The position numbers were made by a program, and so were the translations under genes. Shown here one piece after another: positions 11,867 to 23,469 of a stretch of DNA of 64,000 nt. Position 1 is the stretch's first letter; the number at the start of each line of letters is the position of its first letter. The notes under the pieces are model-generated. The model was not told where the DNA came from, did not search any database, and saw only the letters and a program-made list of their open reading frames with translations. Source of the stretch: Albugo candida (lineage: Eukaryota > Oomycota > Peronosporomycetes > Albuginales > Albuginaceae); NCBI GenBank assembly GCA_905220665.1, contig CAJNAR010000148.1, positions 372,001-436,000 of the forward strand. Reading direction: 5' to 3'.

Positions 11867-13317
11867 ACGATGCACGTGGACATACCAGCAGTGAATATTC
11901 GACAGTGGCAATCAATGTTAAATCGATTCATGCTTGGTCGGAAACACAAAAAATATTCAAAACATGTTCACCTACTCAGCAAAGACTTTTATATCTTCGC
12001 CGGCAAGATGGTGGACTACAAGTTCCTTTTTTGGTGGGACGATTAAAGCTACAACGTATTCAATTCCTTCAGCAGTTCGCATCCGATGCGTCAACAATTA
12101 TTCTGCGAATTGGACAACTGCTTCGACGGAATTATTACACCTTATCCAGCCTTCCTTTGGACCATAAAAGCCGATGGATATATTCACCATCGCAGTAAAT
12201 CGACATGGAAAATGGCTCAATGGGAGAGCATATCGTCATGGTGGAAATACGCATTCAAAATGTGGCATCAGATGGATTGGAGCATTTCAATCTCAGATTT
12301 GAATGTTTTACTACGCCGTCAGTACTACATGGAACAACCGATGTGGTTCCACTGCGACCATGAATTACATTATGAAGCTCCTACTCGCCATCCGAACACG
12401 CAGAACGTTTGGTACAATCTTGGTATGGCGGACGAACCACATCGCACATTTTGAAAAACGTTTGCTACGCTTTTCGAGATTCGCAGTCTTCAAGACTTTT
12501 TTCGTGAAAGCGACACATGGCCAACGAATGAAGATTTCGTCGCCAGCTATTACAACGACGAAGAGCTAAACGCCTCGGATATAGCTGAAGAAAAGTTGCT
12601 GAGTCGACTTTACAATGAAGTCACTCAGATACTCCAGCGTATTCACTCGACGATTGGTCTCATCACTTGGATTACACCAACCACAAGTGGCAGATCATTT
12701 TATGTGGGAGTAAAAAGAAAGGACAGGAAACATTATTTTCCATCTATTCCACGCTCACAACTCTCACGAATCGTCTGGAAACCTCCCGAACCAACCAAGA
12801 GTCATCCGACGTCGACACATTCGGCATCACGGGAGAGATCGGACGCACCGGATTCAGAACGAGCTCGAACTTTTATGGCTACATCACGGCAACTTCGGAA
12901 ACGTGTATTAACAATTTCCGAGACTTACAGTTTCGTCTAGCCTTTCGGATGTTGCCAGTTCGATCTCGTTTCTGGCTCTTAAAGGATATTCAGCCCGACA
13001 TTACATTGTGCACGCAGCCTTCGTGTGGGGTAGTGGAATCCGATCAACATCTCTTTCTAGAGTGCGATTACACGGCACAGTTATGGAGGGAGTTACTCCC
13101 TAGTTGGGATCAGTTTTTCTCCTCTCGACCTAGTTGGACGCATATTGCATGTGCAATTGTACCAACACTACGGTCGGATTGGAAAGACTCTCTAGACATT
13201 ATATCGGATTTATGGCTTGCATTGCAATCGGTGACACTGCACTTCGTCTGGACAGATCGAATCGTCGTTTGTTCGATCAGCGATCAGCAACTACGACAGT
13301 TCCAGCACTTTCCGTGA
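11867..13317 (+). pseudogene. LINE ORF2 C-terminal remnant, copy 2
   Basis: Frames 11674-12198, 12086-12454, 12303-12569, 12596-12940 and 12667-13317 carry the same protein sections as copy 1 in the same order. They end with LAFRMLPVRSRFWLLKDIQP and the Cys-Cys-His-Cys zinc cluster of non-LTR retrotransposon polymerases. The longest uninterrupted section is 216 residues. The RT catalytic core and endonuclease are missing. Confidence 0.82.
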
Positions 13318-13800
13318 TCTACACCACGTTTAGTGGGCACGTTCGGTACTTTCGAAGATAGTGTTACGATCCAGCCGAACGCGTTCGGCTTGCTAAAGTT
13401 TTGGAGCAACTCGCAACGTAAGAATCATTCGGTGATTTTTCAGAAGTCGAAGATCATTGCTGCGGGTCCGGCATAGGCGAGTGGAAAGGAAAGTGCAACT
13501 CGGATCCTAGTCCTAGTTGGCTGGTTATGCTCACCGTAGTGTGGCGCACACCAATTTGCAAACCACGGTACTTTTGGACCATTTTTACAACTTTACAACT
13601 TCAAAGCATTTACACGCTGGACAGAGTCTCGTATTAAGGGTGCTGAGGCTCCTGCGATATGGGATTATCAACGAGAAGACATATTATCATCTCTCACAGG
13701 TATTTCATGAAACGTTTTTGATTTGTATATATGTTATTTAAGATAGCCTAAGCAACTTGAGAAGTCAGTTAGTCTAATTCTAGTAATATAGACACCCTCA
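11867..13800 (+). mobile_element. 5'-truncated LINE, copy 2
   Basis: Nearly the same sequence as LINE copy 1, from its ACGATGCACGTGGACATACC segment (near 4034) to its 3' end, flanked by an exact 14-bp duplication. It starts further 3' than copy 1. The zinc-binding segment CTQPSCGVVESDQHLFLEC is intact in frame 12667-13317. Breaks remain near 12070, 12200, 12450, 12570 and 13260. The 3' UTR has one minisatellite unit and ends AGACACCCTCA without poly(A). It is a dead copy but close in sequence to copy 1, so the family was active fairly recently. Confidence 0.88.
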
Positions 13801-13814
13801 ACTGATCGCATGTC
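13801..13814. repeat. Downstream target-site duplication of LINE copy 2
   Basis: Exact second copy of ACTGATCGCATGTC immediately after the LINE 3' end. Confidence 0.88.
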
Positions 13815-13952
13815 TTCTCATCGATGTTGGACATTTCCTGAATAGAAAATCGCACGAATGCAGCGAATTTTGTGAAATCGGTCTATGAAGGCTAGAAAGC
13901 AGCTGTAGCATCAAAATCCGCTTACAAATGAGTGTATAATGTAAATAATACA

Positions 13953-14262
13953 TGATGTTGTGATGTCGTCTATGGGTATGTCGTTTCTACACAGACAGGA
14001 ATACGCTGCTGGGTCATATCATAGAGATCAGATTGTCAGGACGTCTGGTACGCGCGACACGACAGAGCACGTACCCGGATGTGTTGCACAACTAAATGCA
14101 TATCGAATAGGCCATGACGTCACAGTCTGACGTCATGAGATGACGGCACTACGAAGCTCTAGAATTTATATAATGACAGACTTAGAGGTAGCACAGTGTA
14201 GCGAGCTAAAGACCTAGATCTTATCAGTTGAAAGTTTACCAAGTGAAGCTCAAGTCTCCACA
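13953..14262 (+). repeat. Putative 5' LTR of gypsy element with adjacent primer site
   Basis: The block begins near TGTTGTGATGTC and ends CTCCACA, followed by CCTGGTAGCACTTT, which has the form of a tRNA-primer site. It contains a TATA-like stretch (ATTTATATAATG near 14163) before a possible transcript start. No partner LTR is present, so boundaries are inferred. Confidence 0.45.
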
Positions 14263-14478
14263 CCTGGTAGCACTTTTTGTTCCTCACAACAACGCCGTCT
14301 TTAGCACCGCCATCTCCGCCGTGCTCGCCGTCCATGTCGCTTCACCGTCGCCGCTTAAGAGCATTGATTAGAAGAGCCATTCGTAAATCTCAATCTTTTG
14401 AGGGAGAACTCTTTTTCATCGGCTGTAAATCTTACCGGGCCATCAGCACTGCCACCGTTATCGAAACCGAAGTCTTAA

Positions 14479-14787
14479 TTGGCTATAAATCGTCTCGTTT
14501 CGGTTAGAACCCAGTTGGTTAACGGAAGTTCAGTAATTCGGTTCATGACCCGGCACCGGCGTAAGCAACCCACGAAACTAGACATTAAAGACTCCCTGGT
14601 TCAGCTGTCCGTAATGAAACCGAAAGCAGCCGATAAGTGCCGCGCGGATCTACTGAAATCGATCGGTTGGACCAGCCGCATTCTTTGCTGCTTCGAGAAA
14701 CACCTAGACACGTTTCTGCACTCCGAGTCGCGTAAAAACATCAAGTCTCGCCTACTCGCGCACGCCAGCGACTTGCTAGGCTTCTAG
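14479..14787 (+). CDS. Uncharacterised basic ORF in gypsy leader
   Basis: A 102-residue frame starting MAINRLVSVRTQ, with a basic stretch TRHRRKQPTKLDIKD and the segment KAADKCRADLLKSIGW. After the stop at 14785 the same frame stays open for over 60 more codons (RTVNLRISHEIAKNK). It may be the N-terminus of gag interrupted by one stop. I do not recognise a domain. Confidence 0.3.
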   Translation: MAINRLVSVRTQLVNGSSVIRFMTRHRRKQPTKLDIKDSLVQLSVMKPKAADKCRADLLKSIGWTSRILCCFEKHLDTFLHSESRKNIKSRLLAHASDLLGF

Positions 14788-15040
14788 AGAACTGTAAACC
14801 TGCGCATCTCACACGAGATCGCAAAAAACAAGAGCGAAATCGTCCGAGTCCCTTATTCTGGACCATCAGGGTACAAAGTCGTACCCGTACACCAACAATC
14901 GCCCACCAAGGCAAAATATTTTCGAAAGCCGGACCAAAGTTTGTCAAGAGAAGCACCCAAGAGAGAAAAAAAGGACCACAGATCAACCACCAACATCTAA
15001 CTAATAATAAACATCAAGTAATAATTGTATTGATTCAATA

Positions 15041-17920
15041 ATGTTTATCCCGATGACCACAGATCAGCATGCACAGTTGCTGTACTCTGTGGTGGCAATT
15101 ATGGAAAAGCAATCGCAGTTAATCGTGAAATATCAAAAGTCGAAACAACTGTCGGAGATTAAGCTTGAAGATGTGACGTATGAGGGGGATTGGACGAATC
15201 ATTTCAACTCTGCAAGGAGCAACTAGAGCAGTACTTCTTTGCAGGAGGAGTGAACTGGAAGAGCCAGGAACCTTGTCAAAGGATACTCGCTGTCTTAGGT
15301 GGGACACTGAAGCAAGTAGCCGCTCAGTGTTATGTGATGCAAAAACTATATGTCACAAACGAGGACGACTTCTTCAGCAAAGTCGAACGTGAATCCGTTC
15401 CTGCTGATTTGAAAGAGCGTTTGCGCGAAAATAGGAACAGTATGAGAGAGCGCGATTGCAAAGATCTCCCGGATTATGTGGGCGAGTTTCGTCATAAGTG
15501 ACTCAATGAAAGCATGTGGCCCATAAGAGATACCCTATTAATATGATCTCTACTAATGAGTGAGCTAGACCAAATCATGTACTTCCTACAAGGACTTACA
15601 AGTCATATGCGGGAAGAGGTGCAGTACCGTCGCTGTACAACACTTTCCGTAGCTATTACTATTTCGTTATCTTGGATCGCTCTCATCCACCGAGATATTC
15701 CCAAGGAAACGCACTCGATATACCGAGGTATAAATTGAAAATAGTCGTCGATATCGATCGAGCAATGGTCCAGAGCCATTGAACATTAGCAACGTGAAGC
15801 TTACGTCTCATGACGAATGTCACCGCCGAAATTTGTGCTTCAAGTGCGGTAGTCCGAATCACCTCTCCGCAAAGTGTAATCATCGCCGAACAAGTACTGA
15901 AAGAGCAAACAATTGTTCAATTCGGAACCATCAACAGCATGTAAATTGTCAGCATGTCAATAATGTGGACAACTGCGGGGACGAGAAAGAAACAATTGTT
16001 TACGACCGTATCACGATCAATGTAGTGGAAGTTCGAAGTATTCATCAGTAGAGCCTATCTACTTAGAATCAAGCAGCTATGGGTCGGACATGCCAGCTCA
16101 GAGTTGACTACTATGCGGAATGGTGTCATTAGATAAATCGGTCAAGATTTTGATCGATTATGATTCGTCAACAAACATGATCAAACCCGGTCAGGCATCA
16201 AAAGTGCTGAGCTCATAGAAGGTACAAGCGCATCGTTCCGATGGAACGTGGACATCGAGCCAGACACGCGAGAGTGAAAGATGCAGCTCATGTAATGGGA
16301 CTTACCGGATACACACGACTTGATATTTGGTCAAGCATGGTTCACCAAGTATAACCCAAAGATTGATTGGCGTACGCAGCAGATTGAAATTGCAGCCCGC
16401 ACGAAGCTATAAGACGTAGATGGTCCTACCTTCCAAGAGAAGATGGAAAGTGGATCTATGAGGAGATACATCAATTATGTATCAATTGAAAGTTACCTAC
16501 GTAGAACATTCAGAAATACCGCAAGAGTTGAAACCAATTCTGGAGGAGTACAAGGACGTATTTCCAGAACAACTCCTGAATGAAATGCCTCCAAGGCGAT
16601 CAGTTAACTTTGAGTTGCAAATGAAGCCTGACGCGGTGCCAAGCTCCTGTGCTACCTTCCGTCTTTTGAAGATTTAGAAGGACGTATAGCAGCAGCTCGT
16701 TGGAGAGAATATACGGAGAGTATGGATTGAAGTATCAAACTCTCCATGGGTCTCAAAAATTATTGGAATTCCAAAGAAAGATTCCACGACCGGAAAGTTC
16801 GCAAAACATGCTGATTGGCTCCGAAGCGGAAATTCGAAGATCCCCATTCGATGGTGGTTGACCACCGCAGTGGTAATAGCATGTCAGTTGTGGCAAAAAT
16901 CCGTTTGCCATTGATCGAAGATCTATTCGACCGCATGGTTGGATGCAAGTAATTTACGCTTCTCGATCTTGCACAAGGGTATCATCAAATGTTAGTTTTA
17001 TCATCAGGTCGACCCTATACGGCTTTCACAACTAAAAAAAATAACCCATCAATGGTGTGTAGCATCCATGCGTTTATCAGGAATTCCTGGAGTCTGGTCA
17101 CGTTTTATGCGAACGCTGTTGGATAAGCTCGCAAAGTTTGTTGTCGTGTTTCTCGACGATATATGCATCTCCTCCCGTATAATAGAGGTCCACGTCAGCC
17201 ACGTTCACGCCGTATGCGAAGTTTGAGCAAGGAGAAGCTTTACGCTCGACTCTCCAAATGTGTATTTGGTCGTAAGGAAATCACATTCTTAGAGCCTATG
17301 GTTTTTAAAGAATCTCTACGAGTCGACCAAAGAAAACCGACACAATCGCAACGTTCCAAGCGTCGACATGTCGCAAGGAGTTGTTGAGTTTTCTGGGACT
17401 AACTGGATATTACCGTCGATTCATCTGCAATTTTGCACGTATATCGCGTCCTCTTCGAGATCTCACCAAGCAAGATACTCAATAGAGCTGGGGCATGATC
17501 AGAAAAAAGCGTTTTACGCATTAAAACTCGCACTTCAGCAGTCACCGATTCTGAAGTTGCCGGACCTTATTCACCCTTTCATCGTAACAATGGATGCTTC
17601 CGGATTCTTCATGAGTAGTGTTCTTTCGCAACGTATCGACGACAACGACCAAGCCATTGCATTTTTTTCGAACCATCTGGGTTCTAATGAATTAATATGG
17701 CCATCTCATAAAAAAAAGAGCTGTTAGCCATTCGTACTGCTCTAGCAAAATGGCGTCTGTATCTCCATGGAAGACCCTTTTCAGTCTATACCGACAATGC
17801 AGCGTGAAAGTGGACGCTCCACCATCCAAAGGTGTCTCCTGAGATGGCACGAATGCTGCCGTTCTTTTCCCAGTTCAACTTTGTATTACATCGTCGTGGA
17901 GGACGCGTTATCTATCTAAA
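15041..17920 (+). pseudogene. Gypsy gag-pol remnant
   Basis: The gag-like frame 15041-15226 (MFIPMTTDQHAQLL) continues in another frame at 15190-15501 (QLEQYFFAGGVNW, ESVPADLKERLRE) and then 15556-15738. CFKCGSPNHLSAKC at about 15836-15877 is a perfect C-x2-C-x4-H-x4-C zinc knuckle. The RT begins with ILEEYKDVFPEQL (16477-16677). In shifted frames it shows KIRLPLIEDLFDRM near 16900 and VVFLDDICIS near 17145, where FLDD is the catalytic box. FIVTMDASGF near 17580 and LYLHGRPFSVYTDNA near 17760 are RNase H. There are at least eight frame breaks. No integrase is seen. Confidence 0.78.
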
Positions 17921-17921
17921 C

Positions 17922-18097
17922 TGTATTATCTTGAAGAAATGATGACGAAGCCATATGGAAATGGGTGGACTACATAACAGTGCTGTATTGAAGCGAGGCG
18001 TTTCGTATAAGAATAATAATAAATCAATATACCACTTTTCCTTTGGAAACTAAAGACCGTGTTCTATTTTGTGTTTGTCGTAACAGTACCAGGGTTT
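17922..18097 (+). repeat. 5' LTR of copia B
   Basis: Matches 22566-22771 over most of its length but is shorter at the start. It ends at CAGGGTTT, just before CACAGGTTATAAGCCC. Exact start uncertain by about 10 bp. Confidence 0.75.
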
Positions 18098-18101
18098 CAC
18101 A

Positions 18102-18113
18102 GGTTATAAGCCC
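18102..18113 (+). promoter_or_regulatory. Primer-binding site of copia B (initiator tRNA-Met anticodon stem-loop)
   Basis: GGTTATAAGCCC directly follows the LTR. It differs by one base from GGTTATGAGCCC, the complement of the initiator tRNA-Met anticodon arm, seen intact in copia C. The ATA at 18106-18108 is in frame with gag, which suggests that the lost ATG was the original gag start. Confidence 0.7.
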
Positions 18114-19294
18114 AATGGAGGACTTTGTTCATGGATATGAGGTTGACGATTATAATGCCTCCTCACCTGTGACTACTCCTGGCCACGAGGATTCCAGAAA
18201 AGTAGATGTACTAAAAGAATAATACATGGCGGTTGGTGTTGGCGTACACAAGCAAGAGAGGAATAGGGGTGATAAAGAAGACAAAGACGAATTGTTGCAG
18301 CTCATGCGTGGGCTGGTTGGTCGTTTGGATCGTCTAGAAGAATCGCAGTCTGAGCTCCGAAGAGATGTAGTAATGGATGGTAGGGCAAGGAGAATATCAG
18401 AAGAACAATCCGTGATCCCGGAAAGGAATCCGAATTTTTTTGGATCGGCACTGGGTCGTGGTCCACGGATGCACCTGGATTCACTAACAGACATTCCCGA
18501 AAGGAACGTGGAGAAAAGAGTACATCGATATGTACATCCACAATTCGTTAACGAGCATCAGCCTGAATATGGTGTACGCGACTACGATCGCCAAATGTTC
18601 AATGTCGATGGAGCTGATGGAGTGCCGGACATCCGGAGTAACCAAGGCAACGGTTGTGCAGCTGGGTTCGGATATCCTGATGCGCGACAAAAAGACTTGA
18701 AGATTAAATCATTCGACGTAAAGGAATTGTATCAAGGTCTGGGATCTGGATTTCTAGAATGGGAAAGAAGATTTGAGAGACAAATCGTTATGGCTCAACA
18801 TACGTGTGGATTTTCGTGGCCTGAAGATGTCAAGGTTGATCTATTTGGCCATCACCTTGAAGGTATAGCCGAAAAATATTTCAACAAACAGATTGAAGCC
18901 TGGTGGAGCCAAGTACCGACACTCCAATATGGATGGAAAAGATTTACAAGATTTTATACCCACAATTACGCCGGCTCAAGCAATGGAGTTGTTTACTCGT
19001 CCTGAAGATGCGAGAAGGTCATGGAGGGACCACCAAATGTACTTGAACGTAGTGGGTGAGGCATCGGGTGGCGGGTCGGACTACCTCGCTTTAAATAATA
19101 TCGTGCAATATGCTTCTCAGTATATGCGAATCGTTTTAATGGCTAGGGTGGATGATGACTACCTTCAGCCCAAGCGTGGGTGTTGTGCGCATCAAATAAA
19201 TGAATTGGAAGTTGTTAGCGCAATCCAAGACCGCCAGTTTCAAGATACGAGACGAAGTCATATGTGCGGAGAAATGGGTCGATTCAGGGCTTAA
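18106..19294 (+). pseudogene. Copia B gag pseudogene
   Basis: The frame opens in the primer site (ATA instead of ATG), reads SPMEDFVHGYEVDDYN, hits a TAA at 18220-18222 and continues in frame from ATG 18226 (MAVGVGVHKQERN) to 19005. A coiled-coil-like run ELLQLMRGLVGRLDRLEESQ occurs near residue 25 of that part. The capsid-like core reads FDVKELYQGLGSGF and FSWPEDVKVDLFGHHLEGI. The reading then shifts to the frame ending at 19294 (AQAMELFTRPEDARRSW). It is damaged by the lost start, one stop and a frameshift. Confidence 0.8.
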
Positions 19295-19379
19295 TGTCCA
19301 AAAGCGTATCAACGAGAAAAGGATGAAGCGGACCTCACTCTGGCTATTCCGAACGTACTGAGCTGAGCAAATCTGGATT

Positions 19380-22300
19380 TTGGGCATTGTTTCTAGTTGC
19401 CACCTAGTTGAAGATAAAACATGGCTAGACGACTTGGAAGATGCTGACGGCAATTGCGTTCAGCCAGATGGAAATCCTTTACAAATCAGCAAAAGAGGAT
19501 ATGTTATGCTGGCTGTGATGGCATTGGGTGAACAGAAAATAATGAAGCTCACGGACTTTTATTACGGCAAAGGCTTAACGCACAATCTTATCTCGTATGG
19601 AATTTTAGACGAGAAAGGGTACTCGTCAAAGAAACATTCAGGAAATCGTTTCTTCGCAAGCAATGATGGCAAAAATGTTGCTTTTGATGTCGATCTGATG
19701 AGAAAGGTACTGGTAATGAAGGCCAAAATTCACCGAAGGTTTCCCAAGTTGGTGACGTCATTTAGGCGGCCGTTGATGAAAATTTCGAATATCCAAATGA
19801 CTTTTCAAGTGCACTTAAAAAGGGATCACTACTAATGGAGTTTCACAAAAGATTGGGACACTTAAATTACGATTCTGTCGAACGATTAGCCGAGGACTCT
19901 GCGTCTGTAATCATGCTCACGAATCACAGGCGTGGAAACATTTTGACCTGTGCTCAAAGAAAGCAGAGCAGAAATCGACAGGCCAAGGTTGATTCGGGTG
20001 AGCACTCTCCAATCGAACGCATTGATGGAGTTGTTTGCTCTGACTTCAAAGGTTCACTTACGCCGAGAGATCGACTTGGAAACCGGTACATGGTAAATTT
20101 TGTGGATTACAAAAGTAATTACGTCCAGGTTTTCTTAGCCAAGACAAAAGATGCTGCTGCGAAAAAAATTGAGACTCTTTTGGTTTATTTTGAGAAACGA
20201 TTCGATTGCAAAATTCATGTTTCACGAACCGAATCGGGTGGAGAATATGAGAAGGTTGGTTTTTCTGCAGGAAAACCGGTGTGACCAGGCAACGCAGTGA
20301 GGCGAGGAATCAGGCAAGCGACGGAAACTCTGCAAGGATGCATCGAACCATTATGAATATGGCTAGGTGCATTATTTTTGCTTGTGGATTGCCATTTCAA
20401 CTTTGGAAAGACACAATTCAATATGCGGCATACATTATAAACCGCTCACCCACAAAGCAGTTTCTCCATTACAATTTCCGGCGAATGCCATACCTACAAT
20501 CGGCGAGATTGTTACTTTTGGATCCCCGTTCACAGATTTTCGTGAACCATGGAAGAAAACTTTTGCGCAACCTGGCCTGCGTGGTGTATTCGTTGGCATT
20601 GGAGATACGACTAATGGATACCACGTTTATTTGCCGAATGAACGCGTTGTGATCACTACTCAACGCGTAAAAAACATCGATACTCTTTGCACAAACAGCA
20701 TGAGAGGCAGACAAATCAGGATTTACTGTGAGACAAGAAGAATAAAGCAACCGATGAGAAAGATGAGACATCCAACGCCAAGAAAAATAAAGCGAGCTGG
20801 AGAAGAGAGAAACCGGTAACGCGCTCAAATTCAACTAAAGAAAATGTGCCAAGTACGAAGATATTGAGTGGAGATATTGGAGCTTCTATTGCCAACCTCA
20901 TGCGGGATACAGATCCACAAAACTTTGGTCAAGCGACGCAAAGTACGCAAACGGAACAGTGGAAGGTGGCGATGTGGGAAGAGCTTAGTGCAGTGGAACA
21001 AAACGGCGTCTGGAATGTAGTTCGTTTACCGGACGGTGCAAAAGGCCTGCATACAAAGTGGGTTTACAAAACAAAAGAGACGCGAACGGTAATTTCGAGC
21101 GATTTAAGGCCCGGTTGGTGGCCTGTGGAAATGAGCAAGTGATTGGTCGGGATTACAACATTACTTTTGCGGCGGTCACTGACATGTCAAGCGTCAGACT
21201 AATATAGGCACTTGCTCGAAATGGCGTGTGCCAGCCAAACACGGCGACATTCCAAATGCATGCGTTAAGGATGAGAAAGAACCGGATTTGAGCATTTACT
21301 TGCATATTCCAAAGGGAATCGATATTGGAAAAGATTTTATTGCTCAGTTAGAGAAAACTCGCGTGATTGAGCTCGCATTGGAACTAAAGAAGGCCTTGTA
21401 TGGGTTAAAACAAGCGAGGCGGCTGTGGCGCGAATTACTCCACAAGAAGTTGAAAAGTTTGGGATTTTCGCAGTGCCTAACCGACGTGTGCGTGTACCAA
21501 AACACGTAGAGAGAGATATTATTGTGGTTGGTGTCTATGTTAACGATCTACTGGTGGCAGCGACGAACTCAACACTTGTGGATACCTTCTTTAATCAATT
21601 ACACGATCTGTCAGTTAAAAATCTTGGCAAGGAACTAAAATGTTAGGGATGAGTATCAGTTATACCGAAGATACTGGGTAGATATAGACGTAGATATAGG
21701 AAGAAGTGACCATCCGAGAAAAGTTGAAGGATAACGCACTGGGAGATGCACGTGGTGTTCGTACACTAATCGATGAGGAAGCAAATGAAGTTGATGAGAC
21801 CGACGAAAATTTGCCGGACATTTGCAGAGACGGGAAAACAATGATGAAGAACTTTCAATCTTCAGTGGGCAGTTTACTATGGTCGTCACGCTGTAGCAGA
21901 CCTGATATTTCGTATGTGATACATCCAGCCTCTAGGCGCACACACTCACCAACAATAGGGGACTGGAAGTTGGCCAAAAGAATTGCAAGATATCTGCAAG
22001 GAACTAAGACATTACGTCTATGAATGAGGCAGGACAATATTTCCCAGAAACTGGTAACCATCATAGGTTACAGGGGCGCTGATTTTGCTGCTAACAAGGC
22101 GGACAGAAAATAATTACTGGAGGGTGGATTACTGTGGACGGAAGGCCTGTGACTTGGCTGGCTAAAAAAACAAGGTGGTGTCTCATGATCGACAATGGAG
22201 GTAGAACTTACGGCTGCGTCAGTGGTAGTAGTTCAAATGCTTGGAGTACGTGAGTTGTTTGGTGAATTTGGAGTAAAGGGCAACGAACCTATGATATTAT

Positions 22301-22548
22301 ATTTGGATCATCAGGCAGCACTTAAGCAGCTTGGAGGAGATGGACCTACTACCAAATCGAAGCACGTAGATGTGAGAATCAAAATCGTGAGCTCACACGC
22401 AAAGAATGGATTATTGATGCCCACCTACCTGGAAAGCTGCAGGATGCCTGCGGATCTCATGACGAAAACGGTTCCAGCACCTAGACTGGAGGAGCTCAAG
22501 GTCTTGGTTGGGCTGAACGATAACGCCAGCGAGACAAAAAATGAATGA
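19380..22548 (+). pseudogene. Copia B pol pseudogene (protease, integrase, RT, RNase H)
   Basis: 19380-19835: protease region. The usual LD(S/T)G active site reads WILGIVSSCHLV, so the catalytic Asp is lost. 19835-20284: HKRLGHLNYDSVERL (integrase zinc region) and CSDFKG, FVDYKSNY, RTESGGEY, where the usual RTD is RTE. 20281-20819: integrase C-terminus (RGVFVGIGDTTNGYHVYLP). 20846-21142: RT start, with KGLHTKWVYKTKE. 21228-21509: KHGDIPNACVK and YGLKQARRLW. 21425-21646: YVNDLLVAA, a YVDD box with one Asp changed. 21706-22023 and 22195-22548: RNase H (SRPDISYVIHPASR, LDHQAALKQL, KSKHVDVRI). It is clearly non-functional. Confidence 0.85.
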
Positions 22549-22565
22549 ATTCTCCGATGGAGGAG

Positions 22566-22771
22566 TGTTGGAAATGGAACATGTTGAAGAAATGATGACG
22601 AAGCCATGTGGAAATGCGTGGACTACATAACATTGTTGTATTGCAGCAAGGCGTTTCGTATTTAGCTGAAGAATAACAATAAATCAATATGCCACTTTTC
22701 TTTTGGAAAATAAAGACCGTGTTCTAGTTCGCTTCCCCTATGTCGTGTCTGTCGTAACAGCACCAGGGTTT
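22566..22771 (+). repeat. 3' LTR of copia B
   Basis: Begins TGTTGGAAATGG after the purine tract GATGGAGGAG and ends CAGGGTTT. Pairs with 17922-18097. Confidence 0.78.
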
Positions 22772-22939
22772 ATCATTATTCCGTCCACCAGTATCTGGAG
22801 CATTCCAACGAACCCGCTGTGCCTATTAACCATGTTTCCGATATGTCTCGCATCGTACATAAGTGTACCGATGACTGTAATCGACACACCAATCTGTTGG
22901 ATAAGCACATGGTTCACTCGGAACTCATGCAGTACCTTT

Positions 22940-23290
22940 CGCTGGATGTATCCCAACTCTTATTCGAAGAGGGTTGCTGCGGGTACGGCCCAGACAAGTA
23001 GGAATGCAAGTGACACTCGGATCCTAGTCCTACTTGGATGACTCTGTTCAGTCTGGTGTGGCGCACACCAATGCGCAAACACGGTCCTTCGTACAACTTT
23101 CTATCATTTACAACCTGGATAAAGTCTCGTATCGTGGTGCTTGAGGCTACCGCAATACAGTACTAAAAACGAGAAGACATATCATCTCTCACGGGTACAT
23201 GCGAAAAAAGGTTATTATGTATGTATATATGTCTTTCAAACTATAGACTAGAGAATTCGATAAATCTATTCTACACTCGAGGCGCAAGAC
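22940..23290 (+). mobile_element. Diverged LINE 3' remnant, copy 4
   Basis: Contains GGTTGCTGCGGGTACGGC, CTCGGATCCTAGTCCTA, GTGTGGCGCACACCAAT and ATGTATATATGT in the same order as the 3' UTRs of the other LINE copies, but with many substitutions. Only one short minisatellite unit is recognisable. It is an older or different subfamily copy lying between copia B and the 3' end of the giant gene. Confidence 0.65.
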
Positions 23291-23469
23291 AAGAGATGCT
23301 ACCACAGCACCTGAGTTTATAGCGCAATGGATATCTATTTGATGCCGCACGCTTATGCCGCGTGCTTCTCTGTACATTAGGTTTACTTGCATACCATGAT
23401 GTTATCCAGACTATATTCACATTTACAGATTACCAGATTCTGTTTGTTTACTTTTGCACCCGCACCTAT

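Larger units (their letters stand above)
13953..17921 (+). mobile_element. Decayed Ty3/gypsy retrotransposon, truncated at 3' end
   Basis: Order of remnants: LTR-like block (about 13953-14262), leader with a short open frame, gag (15041-15500), CCHC knuckle (about 15836), RT (16477 onward) and RNase H (to about 17900). This RT-RNase H order and the Gly-Pro-like retropepsin spacing fit gypsy rather than copia. No integrase or 3' LTR follows. The element stops where the copia B LTR begins, so the 3' part is lost or displaced. It is full of stops and frameshifts and is an old copy. Confidence 0.75.
17922..22771 (+). mobile_element. Decayed Ty1/copia retrotransposon B with two LTRs
   Basis: Two matching LTRs (about 17922-18097 and 22566-22771) flank gag, protease, integrase, RT and RNase H remnants in copia order. 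The LTRs share blocks such as GACGAAGCCAT, GGACTACATAACA, AATAAATCAATAT and AAAGACCGTGTTCTA, but differ by indels and many substitutions, so this copy is old. A primer-binding site and a GGAGGAG polypurine tract (before 22566) are in place. Coding lesions are numerous and several catalytic residues are changed. Confidence 0.85.
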
